DNA from: Heliocybe sulcata
Taxonomy: Eukaryota; Basidiomycota; Agaricomycetes; Gloeophyllales; Gloeophyllaceae
Length of the DNA stretch: 64,000 nt
Assembly: GCA_004369045.1 (NCBI GenBank)
Contig: ML213503.1
Location: 62,001 to 126,000, forward strand
Direction of reading: 5' to 3'
Shown here: in pieces, positions 34,996-47,200 of the stretch
How positions within the stretch are numbered: position 1 is the stretch's first letter
Layout: each line of letters opens with the position of its first letter
The notes under the pieces: generated by a model
What the model was told of the DNA's origin: nothing
The model's database searches: none
Seen by the model: only the letters and a program-made list of their open reading frames with translations
Program-made: the position numbers and the translations under genes

Positions 34996-37638
34996 TTAAA
35001 ACATCCCCTCACTCCTCGCAACCGCCGGCGGCGGCCTATGCCCTCCCGAACTTCCAGGTCTATCTCTCGACCGCGGCGGCGGCGCCGGGCTCCCCCTCAC
35101 CCTCGGCGTCCCCGCCGCGCTCCGACTCACCGGCGACTTCATCCGCGGTGGGATAGGCGTCGGCGCGGTCATCGGCAGGGGTGGCATCCCAGGTAAGGGC
35201 GGCACAGGCGAAGTAGACGACGCCGCGGGAAAGGCAGGCGAGCGCCCGCCGACGGGCGTGGTGGAGGGCGTCTTCGTGGGCTGCGGCGCGCGGATCTGGA
35301 CGTGCGGGTGCGGCGCGAAGGGGCCGGGCGTTTTGGGTCTGAGGCCGAGGTCTGGGGAGAGGAGCGTGGAGAGGAGGAAGCGAAAGTCGAGCCCGAATTC
35401 TTCGAGGAGCTGCAGCGCGTTGGGGTTGGTGTGAGGGTACGAAGGGAGGTGGGCGTACTCACCTTGCGCGACTGCGTGTGCGTGATCGCGAGCGCCTCGT
35501 CGATCGCTCTCGGGTCCGCATCCGATGTATACACTTGCTTCCTAAATATCTCTGCATAGTTCTCCAGCTGGCTCTTCGCCCAGTCCACAAAACCTGCACG
35601 GCACATAAGCACCCTCCCGCCTTCCATGACGGAGGCACTCACAGCTCGCCACCTCGTTCTCCCGAAAACTCGCCAAGAACCAATCCGCCGTGTGCTTCAC
35701 CCCGGTAAACACCACGACACTCAGCTCGTTCACGTACACCCTCACGTCGCCCTGCACCCTGATGCCCCTAAGCTTCCTGCGTATCGCCTCGCCCCGGGCG
35801 GCGAGGAACGCGGTGCGCGCGGCGGGGCCGGCTTTGAGGCGGTTGAGGAGGGAGATGACGTGCACGGCGGTGGACTTGCGGAGCGGCGGGGAGGAGGAGG
35901 TGAGGGAGGAGAGGAGGGAGGCGGTCAGGGTTTGTGTCAAGGGCGGGAGTTTGGGCGCAAGGAGGGGGGTGGTGGGGAGTTTGGCTTCGCCTGTATTATA
36001 CGATGAATGTGCTTTGTTAAATAGATAACACGCTCGAGTTGACGCACCTTGCTCGATGAGTTCCACTGCGCGGTCCCACTCTCTCAGCGCAATGGCAACC
36101 GTGAGCTCGTCCGTAAATTCGCCTACCCATCTTGCATCCTTCTCGTGCTTCTCCTTCGCACTCGGCGCCATCCCCATCCCTGCTGCTTGTGCCAAATCCG
36201 ACATCCAGTCCGGCATCGGCGGTATCTTGTCAAAGCTCATCTGCATCCATCAAGACAATGAGTCTATAACGTGATAATACAGGGCGTGTACGCACATCAC
36301 CGCCCGCCCAGAGACTCTTCCTCCGCTCGTGCTCGCCTTCTCGCTCCTTGCGCTTCTTTGCCTGCAGTTCCTCGGCTGCCTGCCGGAAGTATGAGAGCAG
36401 GTTCCTCTTATCACTTGGCGTCTCAGTCCTGTATACGTGCGTCTCCTTGCCGTGCCGGATCTTGAACACGTTCGTCATGGCTGCAAAGAGTATTAGCACG
36501 GGTCCGAATCAAGTCGCGCTTCCTCTCTGTGCCACTCACATGCAGTATCCTTTGTATCCAATACCAACATGTCACTCAGCATCCAACACCGTTCCGCCAC
36601 CAACTTCCCCTCCCTGCCCCCCTTCCCCTCCTCATCTCCCTTTCTCCTCCGCCTCCTCGCCACCAGCACCGCATCGTCCAGCACCACAAACTTCACGATT
36701 CTCTCGACCTTGTATGTCGCCGCGTTCAACGCGAAGATGCCGTCGACCTCGGTGAGGACGTGGCGACCGGGGGTGGTGGGCACGAACTTGGTGGAGCCTT
36801 CAATTTGGGCGTGGAGAGTTTGCATTTGGTTGGCGTAGAGGATGCGGAGGTCGGCGACGGAGGAGCGGACGTTACGGCGGCGCTCTGGGTAGGGGGACGA
36901 GGGGGTACTTAGAATAGGGTTGGGGAGGGAGAAAGGGATAGGGAGCTTACCGGCGGCAGAGGCAGAGTCGTCGATGTGGAGGAGGGAGGGCATACCTTTC
37001 CATTCTGAGAGGCTCTCTTTGAGCTCGAGCATCTCGTTCTCGAGGATACTGATTTCCTTGGAAACGAGGACGAACTCGGCGTAGCTTCAGGCAGCGTCAG
37101 TGCCCGGTTCCGATGGACTGCATACGAGATTTACGCACTTCTTAAAGACGTTCTTCTGCAAATCAGACGCGACATCGTCTTTCGCGGAACGAAGAGATGA
37201 TTGGAGGGATTTGAGCTCCGCCTCTGTCGAGTTCGCGAGCTTTACCTTGAGAACTGTACTGCCCATAATCAGCACCCCATATCCCCGTACCACAAATCAC
37301 ATACAAGCATCCGGGTCAAAGTCATCCTTATCCAACAGCTTCATCTCCGCCGCCCTCGCGTCCTCCCTCGACACGTCCACACCTCTGGCCCCAATTTCCT
37401 CCGGTTCCTCCACCAGCGGGCGGCTGCTAATCGGCAGCGCAGGCATCGGGGGTATGTTGGTCACATCTGTGGGCCCTGAGATGTCGGCATAACGCATGGA
37501 CATTCGCTTCTTGATCTTGTCGTCCACGCGCGATTTGCGCGCATCTCGAGAGGGCGGGTTAGGCTTTGCGACGCGGGTCGTTGGTTGGCGTTTGGCTTGC
37601 CGCCCGGTAGAGGGCTTTCGAGTGCGTAGAGATTGCAT
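34996..37638 (-). CDS. EXO84: Exocyst complex component Exo84
   Basis: Exo84 is a subunit of the octameric exocyst that tethers secretory vesicles to growth sites. The start MQSLRTRKPSTGRQAK and the basic KKRMSMRYADISGPTDV lead are followed by the coiled-coil region (LKLLDK, then SLQSSLRSAKDDVASDLQ, EFVLVSKEISILENEMLELK). Next come the linker with ERRRNVRSSVADLRILY, and a PH-like domain (GSTKFVPTTPGRHVLTEVDG, YKVERIVKFVVLDDAVLVA, CWMLSDMLVLDTKDT, FKIRHGKETHVYRTE). The C-terminal helical Exo84 domain follows (WVGEFTDELTVAIALREWDRA, RVYVNELSVVVFTGVKHTAD, FVDWAKSQLENYAEIFRKQV, LLEEFGLDFRFLL). A Pro/Gly-rich tail ends at 34996. The frame is open upstream of the chosen ATG to 37866, so a longer N-terminus cannot be excluded. 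It diverges from the methyltransferase gene. Confidence 0.88.
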
Positions 37639-38008
37639 GGTGGGCCAGGCGACTGGAAGGTTGTATGCGGTGCCCGGAAGAAGTCGAAATACCGCTCGAC
37701 ACCCGTCAAGGGAATATCTGTAGATGTCTGCTTGATAGATCGAATCGAGTGAGAATGAATCACTTACCTGCTTTGCGCCTCTGGGTAAGTTACTCGGCGC
37801 ACAATAGCCCTCTAGTAACAAGACGGAGCCACTACTACGAGGTATTACAACCGCTGGCCTTCCCACGGTAATTAGATCCGCTTAGATTCTGTTCGATCAC
37901 AAGCTGCCACTTCCTGCATCTTTCTCAGCGACTGCTGAAATTCGAGGCATCTATTGCGGATATATCTATATCATCTGTGCTCAACTTGCGCTAGGTCTAT
38001 AGGAGATC
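37639..38008. promoter_or_regulatory. Divergent promoter region, EXO84 and DNMT1-like gene
   Basis: This 370-base spacer lies between the chosen start codons of two divergent genes. Part of it may be coding if EXO84 starts further upstream. No clear TATA element. Confidence 0.4.
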
Positions 38009-41000
38009 ATGGCGCCACGTCCTACCGCGTTCGAAGTATCGTTTCCTGGAGAGGCCGCTCGGGCTAGAATTCACGGTAATGGATTATGTTCGGGCTCTAG
38101 GGCTCCGTATTATTGAGGCTGTATATGACAAGACTCGTCCGAAAGAGGCGGTCATAAACGTCTAGCAGAGACGGGTGTTGGATCGTTACGTGTAAGCCGC
38201 TCCTCTGAGTATTTGGTCGACTATCCTACGACCCTCTGCATCGCAAGGAGGACAAACGACTTCGTCAAGAACGCGACATAGCAGCCCGTATGTTCCCTGA
38301 TTTAATTTGAGTAGCAGTACTGGATCTCTGAGGAAACACAGCGAGACACTACAACCCCCCGGCCGATCTCGTACCCGAAAGCACAGACCTCATCCTCGAA
38401 GGCGAAGACGACGAAGACGACGAGACACCCAAACCCGTCCGGCTGCTATTAGACTTCGTCATTTTTGACACAAGACACGACAGCGTAACCTGCCGCCTGG
38501 ACGCCTCTGAGGCTGGCCGGAAATTCGAAGCCACCGGTCTCGCTCTTGCTGCGTTCGTCAACGAGCAAGATGAAGATGAAGTCGACGGCGAAGGCATGCG
38601 CATCAGGATCTCCGACGTCAGAACGTGGACCATTGACTACACCAAGCCCGGAGAGTACGTGACCGAATATGATATCCCGTAGCTTCTCGTATTATGCTGA
38701 TTGCTATGCCAGTCCTTTGTACATCGAGACGCCCCACGCCTTCTACATCCTCGAGTCTCCCGCGCATATTTACCGAGCCACATGGGACACCTTTATCCGC
38801 CGACACCGGATCTCTCAACTTGTCCTCAGTTCTGCCCTCTCTGAGCCCCGCCAAGACCCCGGCGACTTCTTGTATTACTTCACTACGACATGGGACGACA
38901 TCTCCGAACAATACTTCACCGAATCCGACCTCAGATCTTCCACACCTGCTATAAAAGATGCAATCTCTAGATGCAAGGCCAGGGACGGCAAGAGGCTCCT
39001 AGGGACAACGGTTATATGCTGGCTATTTGCCGATCCCAGTCAAAATCAAGTGACCTACGACCCGACTCAGAGGCAGAGCGAGTCCCGCCTCTCAGGAAAC
39101 CCCGACCTGGCCGTCCTCCAGCCGCGCAACCAGAACCCGACGCACGTCACGCCGCTCATAGCCTCCCTCGCCGCCAACCTCTTTCGCGAGCGGCTAATCG
39201 TCGTCGGACCTCCGCCACCTCGCAAGGATCGCGCGGAACTTCAACAAGAAAAGGAGGCAGAGAAGGATAAGCGGGACAGACTGTTTTACTTGCTGAGCAG
39301 GGTGAGGCAGCAGCGGAGGGTTGTAAGACTCCAGAAGGTTCGGGCAAGTAGGCAGGTGCGCATGGATCAGCCGGTGTTGAGAGTCGACGACGTTGAGTAC
39401 TCGGTAAGTAACTCAGGTTATCTGTGAGGTGAAGAGGCCAGGGACTGATGAGTTATGGGGTAGATCGGTGACGTCCTAATCATCCCCATAAGCGACGATG
39501 CAGGTAGCACCAATCCGCCTCCCGATTTCCCAGACGGCCCGGACAAGGTACCCCCCGATGCGAGGATAACCGATTATTTCTGGTAAAGTATGTTGCAGTT
39601 GCTGCATTGCTTTCTCTTGACCTGTAGGCAGGTTCGCGGTCCTCGTGCACTTACATCCCGACCGCGAGAAGATGCACGTCCGCTGGCTGCACCACTCTTC
39701 CAAAACAATCCTCGGCGAGATCTCCGACACAAGGGAATGTTTTCTTACCGACATATGCGATGATGTTCCGTTGCAGATGGTGCAGGGAAAAGTCAACATA
39801 CGCTATATTCCGACTACGCCTCGAGAAAAGGATCTTGGGGTTCACGAGTACTTCTACAAGTATGCATAGCTTCCTTCTTTTCGATTCCGAAAGGCAACAC
39901 TGATGATTACGGTATGGCAGGTTCACATACAAAGCTGGCGACGGCTCCTTCCATACCATCACCCCCTCCGATCTCCCCATCCCCCCTCACTCTAGGAATC
40001 CCTTCAACGACTGCGCAGGCTGCCGCGCCGAACAGCTGCCCCAAGAGCACATGGAGTGGACAAAAATCAACTGCGGGATCCACTACATCGGAGCGGACTT
40101 CCACGTTCACGACTACGTGTTGTTGCGCAACGAAGGTGAGGACGAAGAGAGCAGAGGTGAGAAGGGTGGAAAGACGAGGCCGGCGCATGTAGGCCTGATA
40201 ACGCAAATTGTTCTGCCGCCGCCTGCGAGGATGAGGAGGGGCCAGCAGCCGGCCATCGAGGTGAAGATGCTAGGGAGGATCGGGGACATTGCGGATAAGG
40301 CGCCGCCTGATTTGGGAATGATCAAGGACGAGGTACTGCTCCTCTCCTTAGCATTCTGTCCATTTGCGAAGCTCAATGCCTCCAGCGACACTTGTACGTC
40401 ACAGACGAATATCGGAATTTCCCGCTCAGCTACCTCCTCGGCCGCTGTCTTGTGGAGCACAAACGGCGCATCCCCGACTTCGATCTTTGGATCGCCTCTT
40501 CGCCAAAACACTTCTTCGTTCAATATGCAGCACCTAGGCTCGCCGTGCAATCTTGGGCAGATGTGCGCCAGCTACGGCAGGCCGAAGTCGATGCATGCCC
40601 GCCTTGTTACGATGCTGAGATGAGGCGGATGAAGGAGCTGAGTGACTTCCTTGGAGATATGGAGGAGAAACCGTTACGTGTGCTTGATCCGTTTGCAGGC
40701 GTAGGTGCGTTCGGGATGGGCTTGGAGGAGAGCGGGGTTGTCAGGATGACATATGCCATCGAGATAAGTCCGAGTGCGGCGAAGACGCTCAGGTATGTCA
40801 TTTACATAGTGGTGTATGCGAAAAGCTACTCGAAGCATTTTTCAAGGCGGAACTCCTCTCACACGACGGTGTATAATCAATGCTCGAACAAGGTCTTGCA
40901 ATGGGCCGTGAAGAGACATGCTGGTATTCACGTCGATCGGCTACACTCAATCGGAGATTCGCAACCGCTTCCTAATCCACCTATGCCTGGTGAAATTGAC

Positions 41001-42638
41001 ATGATTGTTGCCGGCTTCCCATGGTAAGCACTATCCGATCGCTATTGCACGTACGGAAGCTAATTGTCAATATGAGCCAACCACATTCCCGGTTGAATAT
41101 GTTCCAGAGGGCAGATGATAGGAAGAGTAACCTCATCCTCAATCTGCTGTCCTGGGTAGACTTCCTCCGACCGAGATTCTGCTACTTCGAGAACGTTCGC
41201 GGTTTCCTCAGCTTCAATCTGATGACATATCAGCATTCACGATATACTGTCAAAGGGGGCATCGAGATGGGCGGGTTGAAATTCCTGGTGCGAGTCCTAC
41301 TCGCGATGAAGTACGTCACATTCTCCCCTCATTAATATTCCGTCACGTTTACTGTTTTATAGTTACCAAGTCCGCTTTACGCTCCTACAAGCGGGTCACT
41401 ACGGCTCCCCGCAGACCCGAGTCCGGTTCTTCCTGGTTGCCGCCAGTAACGACCAGCACTTGCCATCATTCCCGCAACCGACACACGACTTCCCTCCGCC
41501 GGATAACCTGGATATCAAGACACCGAACGGGGATGTACTACATTGGTTAAGAATGACCAGGGGCACTGCGCCGCATCCGGCTGTTACTGTTCAGGACGCA
41601 ATCAGCGACTTACTACGCTTTGACTGGTGAGTTCCTTCTCGAAGACCATCAGTTAGAGTAAAACGGATTTTGTATCTTGACTCTAGGAGGCATCCGACAC
41701 TGGACGGCGAACCCCCGAATGTGCGCAGACAGCTAGCGGAGCGTGCGCGCACCATTCCACAGTTCAACGTCGATCTCCTGTCACAGCATGCTGGTCCCGA
41801 GCTGCGTGGTTCCAATGTCAAGTACGAATGCGGACCGAAGACAGGGTATCAGTTGTGGTGCCGAGGAGGCGCCCGACAGGGCGAGGAGAGAGCGGTCAAG
41901 GACTTGCAACATTTCACGAGAGTGTTGAAGCCTGCGACTGTTCAGCGGTAAGGTGCCAATTATCTGTCTACTTCTGTGCCTCTAACTGTACACGGTTAGA
42001 GTGGTGAAGATCCCACTGAGGCCGAGAGCTGACTACCGAAGTGAGCTGTTTGCTGCCTGGCATTTGGAGCTGCCTCTTACATTCGCTAGGTCTACCGCGG
42101 AATTTGCAAGAATGGCTGGCTGATAACCCCTATTCTGCTAATGCACGGCAGGGCTTCAAACCGGGTAAGTCGTGAGCTATCATCTCCGCCAGGTTGATGT
42201 GCCGAAACGCTCATGACAGGCTTATACGGCCGTATCGACGGCGAGAGCTTCTTCTCGACTACGGTCACCAACATGGAGCCTACCGCCAAACAAAGGTGGG
42301 TCCTCCATCCTGACGTACGTCTTTACGCTCCCACTCTATCTCATTCTCCAACTCGCTCTTTCTATCAGTGCAAACGAACAGTAACAGTCCGCGAACTCGC
42401 ACGATCACAGGGTTTCCCCGATTGGTTTATGTTTTATGCACTGCAGGACAGTGTCAAGACCGTGAGTGGCATTCGGCGATGACGAGCCTTTATACTGAGG
42501 CTATCGCAGATGCACCGCCAGATCGGTAATGCTGTGCCGTGGCCGGTGTCTATGGCCCTCGGACGAGAGTTACGAGACTCGTTATTTCAGCACTGGAAGG
42601 ATCAAAAGAATGAAACCGCTTTGAACGAGGATGATTGA
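38009..42638 (+). CDS. DNMT1-like DNA (cytosine-5) methyltransferase
   Basis: This is a maintenance-type 5-methylcytosine methyltransferase, nuclear, roughly 1,200 aa in many exons. The start is taken as [16 protein letters not shown] (38009). The region 38350-39430 ([46 protein letters not shown]) matches the replication-foci targeting domain. Two BAH-like regions follow at about 39390-39990 and 40050-40560 ([28 protein letters not shown], then [19 protein letters not shown]). The catalytic domain has all key motifs: [17 protein letters not shown] (I), GFPCQPHSR (IV, with the catalytic Cys codon split TG|C by an intron at about 41025-41074), ENVRGF (VI), [11 protein letters not shown] (VIII), [13 protein letters not shown] (IX) and [10 protein letters not shown] (X). 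The domain order RFD-BAH-BAH-MTase is that of DNMT1, not of DIM-2 or RID. The first two small exons are less certain. Confidence 0.92.
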
Positions 42639-42792
42639 TCGAGTTGACGCTACACCTCTCGTGACGCCGGTTGTTATCACGAAGTATGTACGATACTGCA
42701 ATTCTTTGGATACACCCATTGGGTTTGCTAATTGAGATATCGTTCGGGATTGTACATCTCGTCAATATCCAAGGTTCGTAACCGATCCTTGC

Positions 42793-43977
42793 TCAAGGTA
42801 ACCCAGTCTCCCCATCGAAAATGACATTCAACCACGCCGCGAGCCTGTACCCCTGCTTCGCGAGCTGGAGGTCGATCACGGGGACGGCGGCGTCGAAGTA
42901 GGAGCCCGTGCAGAGGTCGTCGCCGGATGTGTAAGGGAACACCGTGCTCTGCAATGGAAGTGCTCTTGGATTGATGAAGGACGAGAGTAAAGGAGGTTAC
43001 GTACGCAGTCATACGCGTTTGCTTCCCGCGCCCAGACGAGCGGACACGCAAGCGGGGTAATCGACGCCCTTCGGAGCAGACCGTCCTCGCTCTCCTGGGT
43101 TTCATACAATAAACGCTTGATATCTCCTTCGATTGACGGCGTGCTCAGCCCTCTGCGCGACGCGGGTTGGGTAGTGGACGTGCAGGACAGCCACTCGTCC
43201 GTGAGGGACTTGTAGGAACCGGACTTAATGCGCTTGACGAGGGCAGAGACGTAGGAGGTGAGAGAGGAAGAGTAGGTTGCCGAGAGGGAGGTGGTGAGGA
43301 TACCGGTGTCCCAGGCCTGTGAGAGTTGAGTGATAAGATACTTGAGAAGGAGAAGGGTAGGCTTACAGCGTGCAGATTGGTGGACTTTCCCGCGCAGACG
43401 GCGTCGATGTCGTTTCCGCCGACTTCATACGCTTCGACGTGCAGAGGTTGACCGATGTCGCCGAGGAACTGTCAGAGCGCCAGCTGGATTTAATTTAAGG
43501 GAGGAGGGAGGGAGGAAGAGGCGCACGTGATCAATGAACTTCAGAGCCTCCTGCCTCTGGCTCGCGGAGAGCGATGTTTGTGAGACGCGGGAGGTGTAGT
43601 TCGCAATAGCAGTCACTGCATTTGTGTGAGCAAAACATAAGCTAAAATGATCGAACATACGCACATATACAACCCCCGTCCCCACAATCCCTAGTCTCCT
43701 GCACCGAGCAACTCCCCTGCAACGGCTCATCCTCCGCATCTACGAAGTGATACGGCGCGCTCCACCTATACGCCGTCTCGTACCGCACACTATCAGCCCA
43801 CGTCGCTGCGTTGCCTAGGCTCTGATTGTAGGTAGACCCCAAGGAGGATTGGACGAACGAGAGAGCGTTAGGGAGCAAGAACTCTTGGGCGATGTATCCG
43901 ACAGTCTCGTGGCCCAGGTTGCCCCATGCCAGGGCCGGAGCGGCAAGTACGAGGAGAGGGCTGAGAGCGAGGAGCAT
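42793..43977 (-). CDS. Secreted S1/P1-type zinc nuclease
   Basis: A single-strand-specific nuclease with three zinc ions, exported from the cell. A signal peptide (MLLALSPLLVLAAPALA) is followed directly by the mature N-terminal Trp zinc ligand in WGNLGHETVGYIAQ. Further ligands are visible in order: Asp of AATWADSVR, His of YHFVDAED, His and Asp of FIDHFLGD, the second His of QPLHVEA, and His/Asp of NLHAAWDTGI. The spacing of the FIDHFLGDIGQPLH ligands matches nuclease P1. The C-terminus is VIDLQLAKQGYRLAAWLN followed by a short tail. About five introns of 50-60 bases; length about 390 aa. A likely role is scavenging of phosphate or nucleotides, inferred from the family. Confidence 0.93.
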
Positions 43978-44496
43978 TGCGGAGGAGGGACCAAGGGCGA
44001 GCTAGTGTGCCGACTAGTGGGTATTAGAGCTGAATCTATACATAGAATGAGCAGCGAAGCACCGGAGCTCCCGTAACAACGTTCGTGAAGCACCCTTATC
44101 CATATGCTGATAAACGCCAAGCACGCGGTCGAGAACTCGCATTCGTTGCTGCGTCGTTCCCAGCAATTCTGATTCGCGCTATTCCAGCATTCTTCAGTTG
44201 CATTGACTCGGAGAATGCAAGCTGGGTCGTGTGCATTTGACACCTGGGTGAATCGGAGGCGTTAAGACGGCATCGAAAGCGACGGATTAAGGAAGGAGGG
44301 GGGGTCCGCGATTGGACGATCAAAGTGCCGGTGTGAGTAGCATGTGGCGCTGATAAGAACGTGCATAGGGCTATTTCAAGACTGAGCTCTTCATGTCTAG
44401 GCCTGCAGATTCAATATTCAATGAGATGCGACGTGAATACCATGAACAAGCCGAATGAGTCTGCTATTGAACATCAAAAAACTGCGGTGGTCGCCG
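43978..44496. other. Intergenic region, S1 nuclease promoter side
   Basis: About 520 bases between the nuclease start and the 3' end of the left UbiA gene. I see no gene. A CT/GA-rich run near 44285-44305 (AAGGAAGGAGGGGGGG) is the only compositional feature. Confidence 0.4.
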
Positions 44497-45407
44497 TTAC
44501 TTTACTATCATACAAGCGATGATGGCGCAGAAAAGGTACGTCAGGATCTGGTCTCATCAGTGCGCAGAATGCAAGCAATTAACTGGTTGCTGACCATATA
44601 CGTCTTGTGATCATAGCGGGAGCCATAACTCTGGAGGACGCGACAGCCCACGTATAAGTGGGCCACCGCCAGAGTGACGGGAGCGACAGCGGCTAGTCCT
44701 CCTACGGTCAGGATGCAGAATGCAGCAGGGGTAAAGCCGAAAGCTATCATCCTTCTGCTAGCCTTATCCCCGAATGCTACCGGTAGAGTTCATCTACCTA
44801 CTGCAGCATCTCCCTTCGTATCCCTGATATCCTGAACTTGCGCGAATGTCCCCGCCCAGAGTGCTATGGCCAGGATATGACGCTCGTTGGTCGGTGCAAT
44901 CGGCGCCATGATTTTCCATGAAGCTCTGAGGAGCGCCCAAGTTCCAGTGGTCATCCCCACAAGGTTCTTCCCAACCCAGTGTTTCCCAGCAGACGTCAAG
45001 CTCAGAAAGCCCACTGTCACGACCCAACAAATCGTCTCCTCCAAGATGTCGGGGAAGGTCACCCCCATCATGGCGAACGCCATAGCCACTACGGCTAACC
45101 GCACTTTAGCGCCGTCCAACGTGACCTTCCCCGAAGGGATAGGTCTGTCGGGTTTGTTGACGCGATCCTCCTCAACGCCCGTTACCTGGTTGGAGAGAGT
45201 GATGAGATAGACAAAGTGAGTGAGCCAGATGACTAGACGGGCGTAGTTGAATATCGTGGTTGGTAGTGGTAGGTTGGTGCTTCGTACTGCGGCGATGGCG
45301 AGGATGGAGCCCGGGATGAGTGTTGTCGACCAGTCCCTCCAGGAGAAGGCGAAGAAGACGTCGAACTCGCGGATAATGAGAGTGCGGCTCGCCTTCAAGG
45401 TAGCCAT
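44497..45407 (-). pseudogene. UbiA-family prenyltransferase/terpene cyclase, left copy with in-frame stop
   Basis: This is a membrane enzyme of the UbiA superfamily, closely similar over its whole length to the copy at 60628-61548 on the other strand. The start MATLKASRTLIIREFDVFFA is followed by FSWRDWSTTLIPGSILAIAA and hydrophobic helices. The first Asp-rich motif is NQVTGVEEDRVNKPDRPIPS and the second QDIRDTKGDAAVG. Just after it, codons read AGA TGA where the right copy has AGA CGA, giving a stop at 44790-44792. The frame then continues undisturbed (TLPVAFGDKASRRMIAFGF) to a conserved intron and the last exon ILTYLFCAIIACMIVK, stop 44497. One C-to-T change at a CpG is the only break I see. 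It may be a young pseudogene, or a truncated protein that keeps both metal motifs. Confidence 0.8.
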
Positions 45408-46441
45408 ATTTGCTGCAGACTTTTGAAGCCTGCCTTCGCAGTCCTTTTTACACTCACCCGCAGAGCAGAGCGGACCCTTGTTCGCCTTATTCGGAACCCT
45501 TTGACCTATGCTCAGAGTGGTGATAGGCCCACCGCAAATAATCATCAATCCGCCTCGGAGCGAGTCGGGCCACATTGAATCTAGTCTCGGGAGATTCGAT
45601 GTCGATATGGAATTCTGTGCATAGTTGGTGAGATAGGTAGATATGCTGCACCGAGGCTCACTTCTTCTACAGCTGCATTTCCATGTACGACTGAGTGTGG
45701 GGAAATTATATTTCGATAGATAATCTGCACGCACCAGCCCGTCCTTTCAGCGAAAGCACAGAGTCAACTCCCGACGAAGTTCAGAACTAGGGAGCATCTG
45801 CGATAGAGCACACCACAACACGGTCTTCGCGGTTATACTCACATATATGGCACACATGGACCAAGGAAGAGATGAAGGACTTGGACTGGCGTCCCTTAGC
45901 TGGCCGGTTCATTCCTGCACTGTATCTCGGTACACCGCTTTTGAATCATATGTGCTACGAACACGTCGGTAATACAAAGAGCAAGTCAGTGTTCCCTTAG
46001 CCCGCAGTGATTTCGACGTCGGCCACAATATGAACTCGAGGTGATCCCAGCAGTCGAGGCCAGTCGGTGGAAAACCGGACGTTCAACAAATAGTACGCGC
46101 TTTCAAGAGATGATGATACATAGCTGAGATGCCTGGTAGGCATATGAGACTAAAGGCATCGAACTCTGTTTTTCGCAGGATGCAAGGATTCCTTCAAGTA
46201 ACCCGGGCAGAATTCTAACGCCCAGGTTACATCTCCAGTATAGCACTGCAATGGTACCCTGGAGATGCAGTCTGAAGCGTGTCGGCCAGGCCAAGTGCTC
46301 GATGAGAGGAAAGTGCAAGTGCAAAATATAGAGGTCGAGGTCGAGGACTGGCGGAGACGACCTCAACCTGCTACAAACACAGCCAAATATTCGAGTGGCT
46401 TCTTCCCAGTCGCTTCCATAATGCCATAATATTCCAACTCC
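45408..46441. other. Intergenic region between UbiA left copy and DPH4-like gene
   Basis: About 1 kb. The 40 bases immediately before the UbiA ATG resemble those before the right copy (GACTGCG, then CAGCAAATATGG), so the duplication includes the 5' leader. An open frame extends upstream of this ATG to 45734 but is not matched at the right copy and is taken as non-coding. Nothing else is supported. Confidence 0.45.
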
Positions 46442-46936
46442 TTGTCTCCCATCCTGGCTTCCTCTCGTCCAGACTATTATACCCTGCTTGGCCTCACACA
46501 AACCCGACAGTCTCTCAACTCGGATGCTCTGAAAGCTGCATACCACCGCGCCCTCCTCCTTCACCACCCTGACAAGCAGATCCCGAATACCGTGAACTCG
46601 CGCCCGCATACACATACGAACGGAAATGACGCGATAACACTCATCAAAGAAGCCTACGCGACCCTTTCCTCACCCGCGCTGCGCGCAGCGTACGACACCG
46701 AGCTTGCCAGTTCTCGCGGCCACAGTGGACCACGGCCAGCGCAACTCGTCTCTCTCGAAGATTTTGCCGAAAAAGAGCCGGACGACCGCGGGGTAATACA
46801 TTGGACCTACGGGTGCAGATGCGGCGGGTTCTACGTGATAACTGAGCAGGAGATGGAGGAGGACAAGCACTTAGTCGGATGCGGGAGCTGCTCGGAGGTC
46901 GTCTGGGTGGGATATGAGATCGCAGAGGAGGAGTAA
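46442..46936 (+). CDS. DPH4: DPH4/JJJ3-like J-domain protein of diphthamide synthesis
   Basis: Dph4 supplies electrons or iron to Dph3 and the Dph1-Dph2 enzyme in the first step of diphthamide formation on elongation factor 2. The J domain is visible: RPDYYTLLGLTQTRQSLN, LKAAYHRALLLHHPDKQIP with the HPD motif, and ITLIKEAYATLSSPALRAAYD. It is followed by the CSL-type zinc domain: YGCRCGGFYVITEQEMEEDK and GCGSCSEVVWVGYE, giving two Cys pairs. Length is about 160 aa, usual for the family. Oddity: the open frame reaches back to a stop near 46426 without any ATG, so the start must be in a short upstream exon I cannot identify, be a non-ATG codon, or be lost. A CCAG before ACTATTATACC (46480) would be a possible acceptor. 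Confidence 0.8.
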   Translation: MSPILASSRPDYYTLLGLTQTRQSLNSDALKAAYHRALLLHHPDKQIPNTVNSRPHTHTNGNDAITLIKEAYATLSSPALRAAYDTELASSRGHSGPRPAQLVSLEDFAEKEPDDRGVIHWTYGCRCGGFYVITEQEMEEDKHLVGCGSCSEVVWVGYEIAEEE

Positions 46937-47200
46937 AAAGGATACCCTTCAACTGGAAGGTCAAGGGCAGGGTGCGGTGCAGTTTGGAGTGACCCTGCAG
47001 TTGCCTGTGGGCTAATGCTTCCTAAGTTCATAATAGCGGTGTAATGCTGTGACTCTGCTTATCGCGATTAGACTTCAAGCAGATTGGAAGCATAGCACGG
47101 GATTCCCGAGAGGACACTGCTTACAGCCTTGCACTAAATATAGCAGACTCTACGCTGGGCATGCGATGCAGACGTCTTCGGGAGCAAGCTATATAGCTTC

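Noticed and set aside
37639-37866. Longer Exo84 N-terminus starting at 37866
   Set aside because: The stretch lacks family-like sequence and would take up most of the divergent promoter; kept only as a possibility.
45408-45734. N-terminal extension of the left UbiA gene by the open frame upstream
   Set aside because: The right copy has no matching extension. Both copies share the MAT(L/W)K start and the same leader sequence.
46103-46615. A 170-residue minus-strand frame over the DPH4-like gene start
   Set aside because: No motif. The opposite strand has the J domain with HPD and the zinc cysteines.
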